The notes under the pieces: model-generated | What the model was told of the DNA's origin: nothing | Seen by the model: the letters and a program-made list of their open reading frames with translations, nothing else | The model's database searches: none | Program-made: the position numbers and the translations under genes | From: Anaerofustis stercorihominis | GTDB lineage: Bacteria; Bacillota; Clostridia; Eubacteriales; Anaerofustaceae | Reading direction: 5' to 3' | Length of the DNA: 54,916 bases | Assembly (NCBI GenBank): GCA_015058295.1 | Contig: SVCP01000007.1 | Coordinates: 1-54,916, forward strand | In this document: piece after piece, positions 24,483 through 32,009 of the stretch | Numbering within the stretch: position 1 is the stretch's first letter | How the letters are laid out: each line of letters begins with the position of its first letter

Positions 24483-24497
24483 TTTTCACCTGTTTTT

Positions 24498-24523
24498 AAG
24501 GCACTCCATAAACGGAGTGCCTT
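24498..24523. other. Perfect hairpin between pgsA and the radical SAM gene
   Basis: AAGGCACTCC and GGAGTGCCTT form a perfect 10-pair stem with a six-base loop. On the transcribed minus strand it is followed by AAAAACAGG, not by T residues, so it is not a canonical terminator. It may protect or process the mRNA or reduce read-through. Confidence 0.7.
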
Positions 24524-24527
24524 GAGA

Positions 24528-25058
24528 TTACATAGTTTTTATGAGATTTTTGTTTTTTATAAAATAGTTTACTCCTGAGATGATCGTCATCAGTATGGAG
24601 AAATAGTAGACAACATTAACTATCGGCGCAACAGGCACAAATCCTTCAAAATGCATAGCACTTATAGCGAGCATTTGCGTGATTGTCTTTATCTTTCCGT
24701 ATTTGTCAGCGGCCATTACAGTGCCTTCCAGTGCAGCCATTGTTCTGAGAGAAGTAATGGCAAGTTCTCTTGCGATTACTATGACAACCCCCCACGCTGC
24801 GATCCTGCCGTTGGCACAGAAAATAACGAGAGAGGTTATTACAAGAAGCTTATCTGCAAGAGGATCCATAAACTTGCCGAAATCCGTTACGAGATTGTGT
24901 TTTCTTGCAATATATCCGTCAATTGAATCTGTTATGGATGCAAGTATGTATATTACTCCCGCAATGTATATGGCCGCACTGAAGTCCATATACATAAACG
25001 CAAAATATACGGGTATCAGAATAACTCTGAAAAGGGTAATCTTATTGGGCAAATTCAT
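24528..25058 (-). CDS. pgsA: CDP-diacylglycerol--glycerol-3-phosphate 3-phosphatidyltransferase
   Basis: It makes phosphatidylglycerol phosphate, the committed step to phosphatidylglycerol and cardiolipin, in the membrane. The 176-residue protein has several membrane helices and the full CDP-alcohol phosphotransferase motif: Asp44, Asp47, Gly48, Ala51, Arg52, Gly61, Asp65 and Asp69. The N-terminal M-N-L-P-N-K-I-T-L-F-R is the usual PgsA start. Its ATG overlaps the rimO stop by four bases (ATGA), so the two are translationally coupled. The rimO-pgsA order is common in Firmicutes. Confidence 0.95.
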   Translation of the reverse strand: MNLPNKITLFRVILIPVYFAFMYMDFSAAIYIAGVIYILASITDSIDGYIARKHNLVTDFGKFMDPLADKLLVITSLVIFCANGRIAAWGVVIVIARELAITSLRTMAALEGTVMAADKYGKIKTITQMLAISAMHFEGFVPVAPIVNVVYYFSILMTIISGVNYFIKNKNLIKTM

Positions 25059-26383
25059 ACTAACCTCCCTATTAAATCGTATTCCATGCTGTCTTCGATT
25101 ATTACATCTACAATATCTCCGCTATGGAGGACATTGTCTGTGTATACATACACGCAACCGTCAATTTCCGGGCAGTCGAGGTAGCTTCTTGCAGAGTAGA
25201 CACCGTCATTTTCCTTGTCTTCAATAATTACCTGCATAGTGGTATCTATTCTTTCCTCGAGTTTGTTGTCGCTGATCTGTTCAAGTACGCCCATCAGGTA
25301 TTCATATCTGCGCATCTTTTCGTCATCATCAATCTGTCCCTGCATTTTTGCGGCAGGAGTTCCTTCTTCCGCCGAATATGGGAATACGCCAACTCTGTCG
25401 AGACGATATTCTCTGAAAAATTCCGCAAGTTCGTCTGTCTCAAGTTCTGTTTCCGTAGGGAACCCTGTAATGAATGTTGAACGGATCGCAATATCCGGGA
25501 TGGCATTTCTCAGTCGGTTGATTATGTCGATTATACCATCTTTTGTAATATGCCTGTTCATAAGACGGAGTATTCTGTCGTTGATGTGCTGAAGAGGTAT
25601 GTCGATGTAATTCAGTACTTTTTCACACTCTTTAATTGAAAGTATCAATTCATCACTTACTGTTTCCGGATATACATACATAAGTCGGATCCATCTGAGA
25701 GAATCTATCTTGTTAAGTTCCCTCAGGAGTTCGGGTAACTTTCTTTCTCCATAAAGATCAACGCCGTATTCTCCTGTATCCTGTGCTACGAGAATGATTT
25801 CTTTCACTCCGCCATCTGCTATCTGAGTGACTTCATAGACGATATCTTCCATGCTTCGGCTTCTCTGTTTTCCTCTCAGCTTAGGTATTATACAATACGA
25901 ACAGCGTTTATTGCAACCCTCAGCTATCTTTACATATGCATAATGCTCCGGAGTTGACAAAATTCTGCCTGTTTCCTCAATAGGAGAATTGATATTTTCC
26001 GTTGAGCATTTTTCACCCGAAAGGATTATCTTGTCAATATTGTATATCTGCCCTGTACCGATGATATGGTCTATTTCAGGTATCTCTTCGAGAAGTTCTG
26101 CGCTGTAACGCTGAGCAAGGCATCCTGTTACTACGATTTTTATTTCCGGGTTGGAAATCTTTTCGGAAACAGCCTGCATTATGGCTTCTACAGATTGCTC
26201 TTTTGCATCATTTATAAAGGCGCAGGTGTTTACTACGATGATGTCGGCTTCGTCGATATCGTATACGGATTCTATACCCGCTTCATCTAAAATATAACTC
26301 ATATTCTCACTGTCTACTGTGTTTTTATCACAACCGAGTGTGAGAAAATATACTTTTTTATTCAATGTCTGTAAACTCCTCAT
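25055..26383 (-). CDS. rimO: Ribosomal protein S12 methylthiotransferase RimO
   Basis: RimO adds a methylthio group to an aspartate of ribosomal protein S12 with two iron-sulfur clusters. The 442-residue protein has the UPF0004 domain with cluster cysteines 18, 54 and 88 (T-L-G-C-D-K-N, V-N-T-C, V-T-G-C), the radical SAM motif C-N-K-R-C-S-Y-C at 157-164, and a C-terminal TRAM domain. The L-G-C-D-K-N form distinguishes RimO from MiaB. The ATG gives a 26-base overlap with ftsK; a TTG at 26365, nearer the conserved K-K-V-Y-F-L-T-L-G-C and downstream of GAGGAG, is an alternative start. Confidence 0.93.
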   Translation of the reverse strand: MRSLQTLNKKVYFLTLGCDKNTVDSENMSYILDEAGIESVYDIDEADIIVVNTCAFINDAKEQSVEAIMQAVSEKISNPEIKIVVTGCLAQRYSAELLEEIPEIDHIIGTGQIYNIDKIILSGEKCSTENINSPIEETGRILSTPEHYAYVKIAEGCNKRCSYCIIPKLRGKQRSRSMEDIVYEVTQIADGGVKEIILVAQDTGEYGVDLYGERKLPELLRELNKIDSLRWIRLMYVYPETVSDELILSIKECEKVLNYIDIPLQHINDRILRLMNRHITKDGIIDIINRLRNAIPDIAIRSTFITGFPTETELETDELAEFFREYRLDRVGVFPYSAEEGTPAAKMQGQIDDDEKMRRYEYLMGVLEQISDNKLEERIDTTMQVIIEDKENDGVYSARSYLDCPEIDGCVYVYTDNVLHSGDIVDVIIEDSMEYDLIGRLV

Positions 26384-28865
26384 TTCCGTTTAATATTCTT
26401 GAAAATTCATCTCTGCCTATAAGTACGTTTCTTGGCTTTGAACCATCCGCAGCTGAGATAAATCCCCTGTCTTCCATTTCGTCAATAATTCTTCCTGCTC
26501 TTGCATATCCGATTCTGAGGCGTCTCTGAATGGTAGAAGTTGAAATTATCATCTTTTCAAAGGCAACTTCCATCGCTTTTGGAAGAAGTTCGTCTTCGAA
26601 TGCAGTAGTTTCTCCGGTGCTGTTTGTAATGGTCTGTTCTGCAGAAGACTTGATGTCTTCATATACCTCATCATCGTATTTGGCTACAGACTGCTGTTTG
26701 ATAAATTCCACAACCCGTTCCACATCTTCTTCGGACACATATGCACACTGAGCTCTCATTGCTTTTGAATTGTTTGGTGCAAACAACATATCTCCTCTTC
26801 CGACAAGCTTGTCCGCACCCGACGCATCGAGTATTGTTCGTGAGTCTGTCTGCGATGTGACAGAGAATGCGATTCTTGAGGGAATATTCGCTTTGATAAG
26901 ACCTGTGATTACGTCTACGGAAGGTCTCTGTGTTGCAACCACGAGGTGTATGCCTGCTGCCCGGGCAAGCTGAGCAAGCCTGCAGATGGACGCTTCCACA
27001 GACTGCTTGTTTGACATCATAAGGTCATTGAGCTCGTCAATGATTATGATTGTATGATACATCTTTTCTTCGCCGGATTCTTCCGCTTTCTTATTGTATC
27101 CTGCAATATTTTTTGTCTTGTGTTCTGCAAATTTCTCATATCTCTGCTGCATTTCGCTTACGGCCCAGTTAAGAGCGCCAGCGGCTTCTTTCGGGTCTGT
27201 CACGACAGGTACAAGCAACTGAGGAATATCATTATACATGCTCAGTTCTACCATCTTCGGATCTATGAGTATCATTCTTACATCATCAGGAGATGAGTGA
27301 TAAAGAATGGACATTATGATCGTATTGATACATACACTTTTACCTGATCCGGTCTGACCTGCAATGAGAAGGTGCGGCATTTTTGTTATATCAGCAATAA
27401 GAGGTTCGCCCGTAATTGTTTTGCCGAGTGCTACAGCAAGAGGGGATTTGCTGTTTATGAAGTCTTCACTCTGCAAAAGTTCTGATAAGTGTACTGTGGT
27501 CGGGTTTGGGTTTGGGACTTCCACACCTATTGCGCTTTTGCCGGGAATAGGCGCTTCTATTCTTACGCCTGTAGAAGCAAATGCAAGGGCAAGATCATCG
27601 GCAAGATTAAGGATCTTACTTACTTTTGTTCCCGCCTGAATAGTCAGTTCGTATCTTGTTACAGTCGGCCCCATACTTACCTGTATTACTTTTGACTCTA
27701 TGCCGAAATCAGCCAGTGTCTTTTCAAGCAGTGCGGCATTTTTTAAAGAATCTTCTTTGACTGATCGTTTGGTGTTGTTTTCAGGTTTTGTGAGGAGATC
27801 AATGCTCGGGAACACATATTGTCCCGGCAATTCAGCCTCATTAGACGGCGTATTTATATCTACTGTTTTTACTTTGGCAGGCTCGTTGATGATCATTTCT
27901 GCGTTTTTGTCATCTTCGTCGGGAACATATCCTCCGATATCCGTAATGTTGTCTTTCTTTATCTCTTCAATTGTGGCAGGTTCATGCTGTTCTTTTTTAT
28001 TTCTTTGTCTTTTTGCAGGAGGGAAGAATTCTTCTGTCTTTTTGTCAGGAGTACTTTCTATTGTTATGACATTCTCAGACACACCCTTTTTGACAGGATT
28101 GTGGTTTACAAAGTCACTGATATCTTTTGATAATTGCTTTTTTTCCTGCTCCATAAGTTCAAGGGCGTTTTGTGCGACATCTTCGGGCGGTAGTTTTTTC
28201 TGCTTCTGAAGATTTTTTTCAGTGATTTTGTGCTCACTCATTTCCTTGATTTGTGAAGCTTTGTTTTTCAGAGATGCGGAAATGCTTTTTCTGAATACCA
28301 TTATGAAAGAAATAATGCTTACCGCAATTATGAACAGTATGGCTCCCGTTTTTGATAATAACAGGCATAATACTTTCGCCGTAAACACCCCAACGAATCC
28401 GCCGTTTGTTTTTGTGTTCCACATTTCGGCAATCATTCCGAATGAGAGAGGACTATTATCAAAAATTCCAATACTGAGACTCATCAATACAAGCACGTTT
28501 ACAAAGATAATATAAACATACATTCCTGCTTTGTGCTGCGTGAATGACTCTATATTCATAAGCTTGCAACCACCGTGCAATATCAATATAACGGAAAATA
28601 TAACACTTCCGGAAGTTCCGAGTAATGGTACGAGAATAGCAGATGTCAGTGCCGGCAGTAAAGCCTCGCTTTTGGATAATACACTGTACAGTGCGAATAT
28701 ACCCACAAAAAGAAATATAACGCCCGCCACTTCATTTCTGAGCTGAAGGGGCATGCTTTCTTTTGTCTTTGCTGTATTTGATTTATTATTTGTCTTCTTT
28801 GCAGAAGCAGTTGTTTTTGCTGAACCGGCCTTACCGGAACTTTGCTTTGTCTTAGTGTTTGCCAA
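26358..28865 (-). CDS. ftsK: DNA translocase FtsK/SpoIIIE
   Basis: An 835-residue septal DNA pump that moves chromosomal DNA during division or into the forespore. Layout: Lys/Ser/Thr-rich N-terminus (1-40), four to five membrane helices (about 45-190), an acidic/basic linker to about 350, the alpha-beta motor with Walker A G-Q-T-G-S-G-K-S at 503-510 and I-I-I-I-D-E-L-N-D Walker B, and a winged-helix gamma domain at about 755-825 (S-T-I-Q-R-R-L-R-I-G-Y). The start codon is TTG, not ATG: it is preceded by AAGATGGTGAT, an extended ribosome-binding match. It lies 15 bases after whiA and overlaps rimO. Confidence 0.94.
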   Translation of the reverse strand: MANTKTKQSSGKAGSAKTTASAKKTNNKSNTAKTKESMPLQLRNEVAGVIFLFVGIFALYSVLSKSEALLPALTSAILVPLLGTSGSVIFSVILILHGGCKLMNIESFTQHKAGMYVYIIFVNVLVLMSLSIGIFDNSPLSFGMIAEMWNTKTNGGFVGVFTAKVLCLLLSKTGAILFIIAVSIISFIMVFRKSISASLKNKASQIKEMSEHKITEKNLQKQKKLPPEDVAQNALELMEQEKKQLSKDISDFVNHNPVKKGVSENVITIESTPDKKTEEFFPPAKRQRNKKEQHEPATIEEIKKDNITDIGGYVPDEDDKNAEMIINEPAKVKTVDINTPSNEAELPGQYVFPSIDLLTKPENNTKRSVKEDSLKNAALLEKTLADFGIESKVIQVSMGPTVTRYELTIQAGTKVSKILNLADDLALAFASTGVRIEAPIPGKSAIGVEVPNPNPTTVHLSELLQSEDFINSKSPLAVALGKTITGEPLIADITKMPHLLIAGQTGSGKSVCINTIIMSILYHSSPDDVRMILIDPKMVELSMYNDIPQLLVPVVTDPKEAAGALNWAVSEMQQRYEKFAEHKTKNIAGYNKKAEESGEEKMYHTIIIIDELNDLMMSNKQSVEASICRLAQLARAAGIHLVVATQRPSVDVITGLIKANIPSRIAFSVTSQTDSRTILDASGADKLVGRGDMLFAPNNSKAMRAQCAYVSEEDVERVVEFIKQQSVAKYDDEVYEDIKSSAEQTITNSTGETTAFEDELLPKAMEVAFEKMIISTSTIQRRLRIGYARAGRIIDEMEDRGFISAADGSKPRNVLIGRDEFSRILNGNEEFTDIE

Positions 28866-28880
28866 TCATATCACCATCTT

Positions 28881-29876
28881 TCAAATTTCGTCTGCAAGCT
28901 GAATAAGCTTTCTTAATCTTTTATCAAGAGTTGAGCGGCTGACAGGGGGAGACGATATCTTAGCCAGTTCACTGAGTGATTCTTCCGGGTTGTCAAGCCG
29001 TAGTTGCGCTGTCTGGATCAGTTTTTCGGGGAGCTTCTGAAAACGCCCCGAATTAATCAGTTTGTTTATTGCGGATATCTGTGCTATAGACGCTTCCACA
29101 GTTTTTTGTATATTTGCCGTATCGCAGTTTACTTTGCGGTTCATTGTATTGTTCATATCCTTGAGAGTTTTCTCTTCCTGAAACAACAGTACCGCGCTGT
29201 AAGCCTCACAGAATGCCATCAGATCAGAAATGTCTTCTGCTTTTCTTATGGTTATGACATGATAAGAATCTTTCTGTCTCAGATTTACAGACAAACCAAG
29301 CTTTTTAAGAATATCTTTCATATCTTCGGCGATGCTTTTGTGCCTGATACTGAACTGCACCATATAAGATGATCTGGGATCGTTCAGGTATCCGCAGCAA
29401 AGGAATGCTCCTCTCACAAAATGACGCAATGACTGTTCGTTCTGCAGTATGCTTCTGTCAATGTTGTTGTTCAGACTGAATGTCGGATAAAATTCAGCTA
29501 TTGAAAAATAGTGAAGTATTTCCTTCGATACAGCGCTGTCCTCAATGAGGGCAATATATATAGTCCGGCCTCCGAATTCACTTTTCTGCGAAGATACCTT
29601 CGCCACATCGGCAGAAAAAAGTTTTTCACACAAATATGCAAATCTCTCTGTCAGCAGGTCGAGTTCACTTTCAAATCTTATGTTGATTCTGCCCGAGCCT
29701 TTGAAAATTATTGATGCGGACAGGTTCAGATATGCAGCCAATTCAGCCTCCAGAGACAGATTGTCTGTCAGGGGTATTGTTTCTTCCGGGAGGTTATCAT
29801 CATATGCAATGTCTGTATTTCCGATACTATTGATTCTGTTTATAATACTTTCCTTTATCTTTGTATTAAAGTTCAT
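28881..29876 (-). CDS. whiA: Sporulation/division regulator WhiA
   Basis: A 331-residue DNA-binding protein with the WhiA layout: a degenerate LAGLIDADG homing-endonuclease-like domain (L-R-H-F-V-R-G-A-F-L-C-C-G-Y-L-N-D-P near 150-170) and a C-terminal helix-turn-helix ending in P-V-S-R-S-T-L-D-K-R-L-R-K-L near 310. In Firmicutes WhiA affects division and chromosome segregation. A AAGGAGG site lies 10 bases before the ATG; a minus-strand TATAAT lies at plus positions 29902-29907 with a poor -35. It heads the operon with ftsK, rimO, pgsA and the radical SAM gene, divergent from the dcw cluster. In many Firmicutes whiA follows yvcK; here it does not. Confidence 0.9.
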   Translation of the reverse strand: MNFNTKIKESIINRINSIGNTDIAYDDNLPEETIPLTDNLSLEAELAAYLNLSASIIFKGSGRINIRFESELDLLTERFAYLCEKLFSADVAKVSSQKSEFGGRTIYIALIEDSAVSKEILHYFSIAEFYPTFSLNNNIDRSILQNEQSLRHFVRGAFLCCGYLNDPRSSYMVQFSIRHKSIAEDMKDILKKLGLSVNLRQKDSYHVITIRKAEDISDLMAFCEAYSAVLLFQEEKTLKDMNNTMNRKVNCDTANIQKTVEASIAQISAINKLINSGRFQKLPEKLIQTAQLRLDNPEESLSELAKISSPPVSRSTLDKRLRKLIQLADEI

Positions 29877-30013
29877 TCTGCAGATACCTCCTTAAAATAT
29901 CATTATACTTAACTATCGAAAATAAATAAAGAGAAAAATAAGAAAATATTCTTTTTTTGATTACTGCTGTTGCCTGAAATTTGTGTTTTTTATGTGATTT
30001 TTACAATTAATGC

Positions 30014-30042
30014 TTGTCAAAGTCTCTATGTGGTGTTAGAAT
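30014..30042 (+). promoter_or_regulatory. Sigma-A promoter of the dcw operon (Pmra)
   Basis: TTGTCA at 30014-30019, 17-base spacer, TAGAAT at 30037-30042. The mraZ start lies 72 bases downstream, with a TGGT repeat array between. Confidence 0.75.
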
Positions 30043-30097
30043 GTATGCAGTGGTAATTTTAAGAAAAAAATGGTAACTAAAAGGTAATAATTGGTGG
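30031..30097 (+). repeat. Helically phased TGGT repeats, candidate MraZ operator
   Basis: TGGTGT at 30031, TGGTAA at 30051, TGGTAA at 30071, AGGTAA at 30082 and TGGTGG at 30092 are direct repeats spaced 20, 20, 11 and 10 bases, all on one helix face. The first overlaps the spacer and -10 of the promoter. MraZ in other bacteria binds short G-rich direct repeats at about 10-base spacing upstream of its own gene, which fits this array. Confidence 0.65.
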
Positions 30098-30114
30098 TAG
30101 AAAGGAGGTTCCCG

Positions 30115-30534
30115 GTGGCTGGAGACAATGTTTATACAATGGACGACAAGGGAAGGGTGATGATTCCCGTAAAATACCGTGCAAAGCTCGGCGAAGTGGT
30201 GCATATTGCCAAAGGCGTCGGTGAACCGTGCCTTTATCTATATTCCGACGAAGCATGGGAAGAACAGTGCAAGCTGATCATTTCCAAAGGCTCATCAAGA
30301 AGCGGAAGAAAGCTCCAGAGATACTTCATCGGGGATTCTGCCACGAGCGCTATGGATAAACAGGGAAGAATTACCATTCCTCAGAAACAGAGAGATCATG
30401 CATCTCTTATAAAATATCTCGCTATCGCAGATGTGGGAACGCACATCGAAGTGTGGGATGCTGACAGATGGGATGAGGAACTTGAAATTTCTCCGGAAGA
30501 AATTGATGATATCTGGCAGAATTTCGGACTTTAG
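30115..30534 (+). CDS. mraZ: Transcriptional regulator MraZ
   Basis: MraZ is an AbrB-like, ring-forming DNA-binding protein that regulates its own dcw operon. I choose the GTG at 30115: it follows AAAGGAGG with six bases of spacing and gives 139 residues, close to the usual 143; the upstream TTG and GTG codons lie within or before the ribosome site. Two copies of the family D-x-K-G-R-(V/I)-x-I-P motif are visible, near residues 10-18 and 80-88. It is the first gene of a twelve-gene cluster and ends 14 bases before rsmH. Codons here are relatively rich in C and G. Confidence 0.94.
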   Translation: MAGDNVYTMDDKGRVMIPVKYRAKLGEVVHIAKGVGEPCLYLYSDEAWEEQCKLIISKGSSRSGRKLQRYFIGDSATSAMDKQGRITIPQKQRDHASLIKYLAIADVGTHIEVWDADRWDEELEISPEEIDDIWQNFGL

Positions 30535-30548
30535 CTCAGGAGACAAAA

Positions 30549-31493
30549 ATGAAGTTTGAAGGACATATACCTGTAATGTACGAAGAGTGTCTTCAGGCAC
30601 TTAATATAAAACCTGACGGGGTTTATCTTGATATGACCCTCGGTGGTTTCGGCCACGGCAGAGGCATTTGTGAAAGACTAAGCGAAAATGGAATATATAT
30701 CGGTCTTGATCTCGATAAAGATGCTATAGAAAGAGGATATCAGAGAAGTTCGGATCTGAAAAACAAATGTCATTTCGTTCACAGTAACTACAAAGATTTT
30801 GATAAAGTGCTCGATTCGCTTGAGATTCCGTATGTTGACGGGATTCTGGTAGACCTTGGGGTATCATCATTTCAACTCGATGAAGGTGACAGGGGGTTTT
30901 CTTTCCGAAATGACGGACCGCTCGATATGAGAATGAATACAGATGCTCCTCTCAGCGCGAAAGACGTTGTCAATGAATACGACGAGACTGAACTGAAAAG
31001 GATCATTTTTGAATATGGTGAAGAACGTTTTGCTCCTCAGATAGCAAGAAGGATTATTGCAGAAAGAGCAAAAGCTCCTTTTGAAAGAACATGTCAGCTT
31101 GCTGAACTTGTCTATGATACTATTCCCAGAAAGTTTCATCAGAAGGGCAGACATCCCGCCACAAAAACATTCCAGGCGATAAGGATAGAAGTTAACAGCG
31201 AGCTCGAAGGACTTGAAGAGTGTATTGAGAAAGCAATAGGACGGCTTAACCCTGCGGGCAGAATATGTATCATATCTTTCCATTCCCTTGAAGATAAAGC
31301 AGTCAAGAAGGCGTATAAAAAGATGAGTACAGGTTGCATTTGCCCGAAAGATTTTCCGGTATGTGTCTGCAATAACAAGCCGAAAATAAAACTCATCAAT
31401 AAGTCGGTTTATACTCCAAAAAACAAAGAAACAGAAGAAAATGCCCGTTCCAGAAGTGCAAAACTCAGAGTTGCGGAAAAATTAGAAGAATAA
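30549..31493 (+). CDS. rsmH: 16S rRNA (cytosine(1402)-N4)-methyltransferase RsmH
   Basis: It methylates N4 of C1402 in the ribosomal P site; the window also encodes RsmI (43850-44674), which methylates the 2'-O of the same nucleotide. The 314-residue protein begins H-I-P-V-M, has the SAM site L-D-M-T-L-G-G-F-G-H-G near 27-37, D-L-G-V-S-S-F-Q-L-D near 102-111, and the C-terminal family motif I-S-F-H-S-L-E-D near 243-250. A CAGGAGA site precedes the ATG. Confidence 0.96.
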   Translation: MKFEGHIPVMYEECLQALNIKPDGVYLDMTLGGFGHGRGICERLSENGIYIGLDLDKDAIERGYQRSSDLKNKCHFVHSNYKDFDKVLDSLEIPYVDGILVDLGVSSFQLDEGDRGFSFRNDGPLDMRMNTDAPLSAKDVVNEYDETELKRIIFEYGEERFAPQIARRIIAERAKAPFERTCQLAELVYDTIPRKFHQKGRHPATKTFQAIRIEVNSELEGLEECIEKAIGRLNPAGRICIISFHSLEDKAVKKAYKKMSTGCICPKDFPVCVCNNKPKIKLINKSVYTPKNKETEENARSRSAKLRVAEKLEE

Positions 31494-31533
31494 GAAAAAG
31501 ATTTAAGAATAGATATAAAGCAGGAGAAATAAT

Positions 31534-31989
31534 ATGAACAACACGGTAAACTATCAGACAGTAACGACACCCGGCTCAATAAGCCTGAGAAGAGGAAAGA
31601 TCCGCATCGGAGAGATAGCATCGAAGTTTACCATTTCAAACATAAATGCATCGCAGATCGTTGCATTCCTGTTTGCGATGTTCCTTATCTCGGCTGTAAC
31701 ATTGTGCTCACTGAGTGCGCAGATTTATCAGCTGAATAATGAAGTTGCTGCATTGCAGGCGGAATACGAAAGTATTCTCACAGTAAATGATGAGCTTGAA
31801 GGAAAGATTATGGCGCAGTGCAGTCTCGGAGAGGTTGAGTCGTATGCAAGCAGTGTTCTTGGTATGCGTAAAGCGACTCAGGAAGACTATGAATACATCA
31901 GATATGCAACTCCGTCTGCAAATGAAAATATTCAGCAGGATTCCGAAGGTGGATTTGTGTCTGCGATTCTGGAAAAGCTTGGATTCTGA
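31534..31989 (+). CDS. ftsL: Cell-division protein FtsL (septum-formation initiator-like)
   Basis: A 151-residue single-pass membrane protein: cytoplasmic basic region (about 18-41), one membrane helix at about 42-63, then a coiled coil at about 64-95 with heptad leucines. FtsL bridges FtsQ/DivIB and DivIC in the septal complex. The sequence is poorly conserved, so the call rests on topology and on position between rsmH and the penicillin-binding protein. The C-terminal tail (about 110-151) is longer than the coiled coil needs and ends F-V-S-A-I-L-E-K-L-G-F. A GCAGGAGA site precedes the ATG. Confidence 0.83.
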   Translation: MNNTVNYQTVTTPGSISLRRGKIRIGEIASKFTISNINASQIVAFLFAMFLISAVTLCSLSAQIYQLNNEVAALQAEYESILTVNDELEGKIMAQCSLGEVESYASSVLGMRKATQEDYEYIRYATPSANENIQQDSEGGFVSAILEKLGF

Positions 31990-32009
31990 TTTTTTTAAGA
32001 GGTATTATT

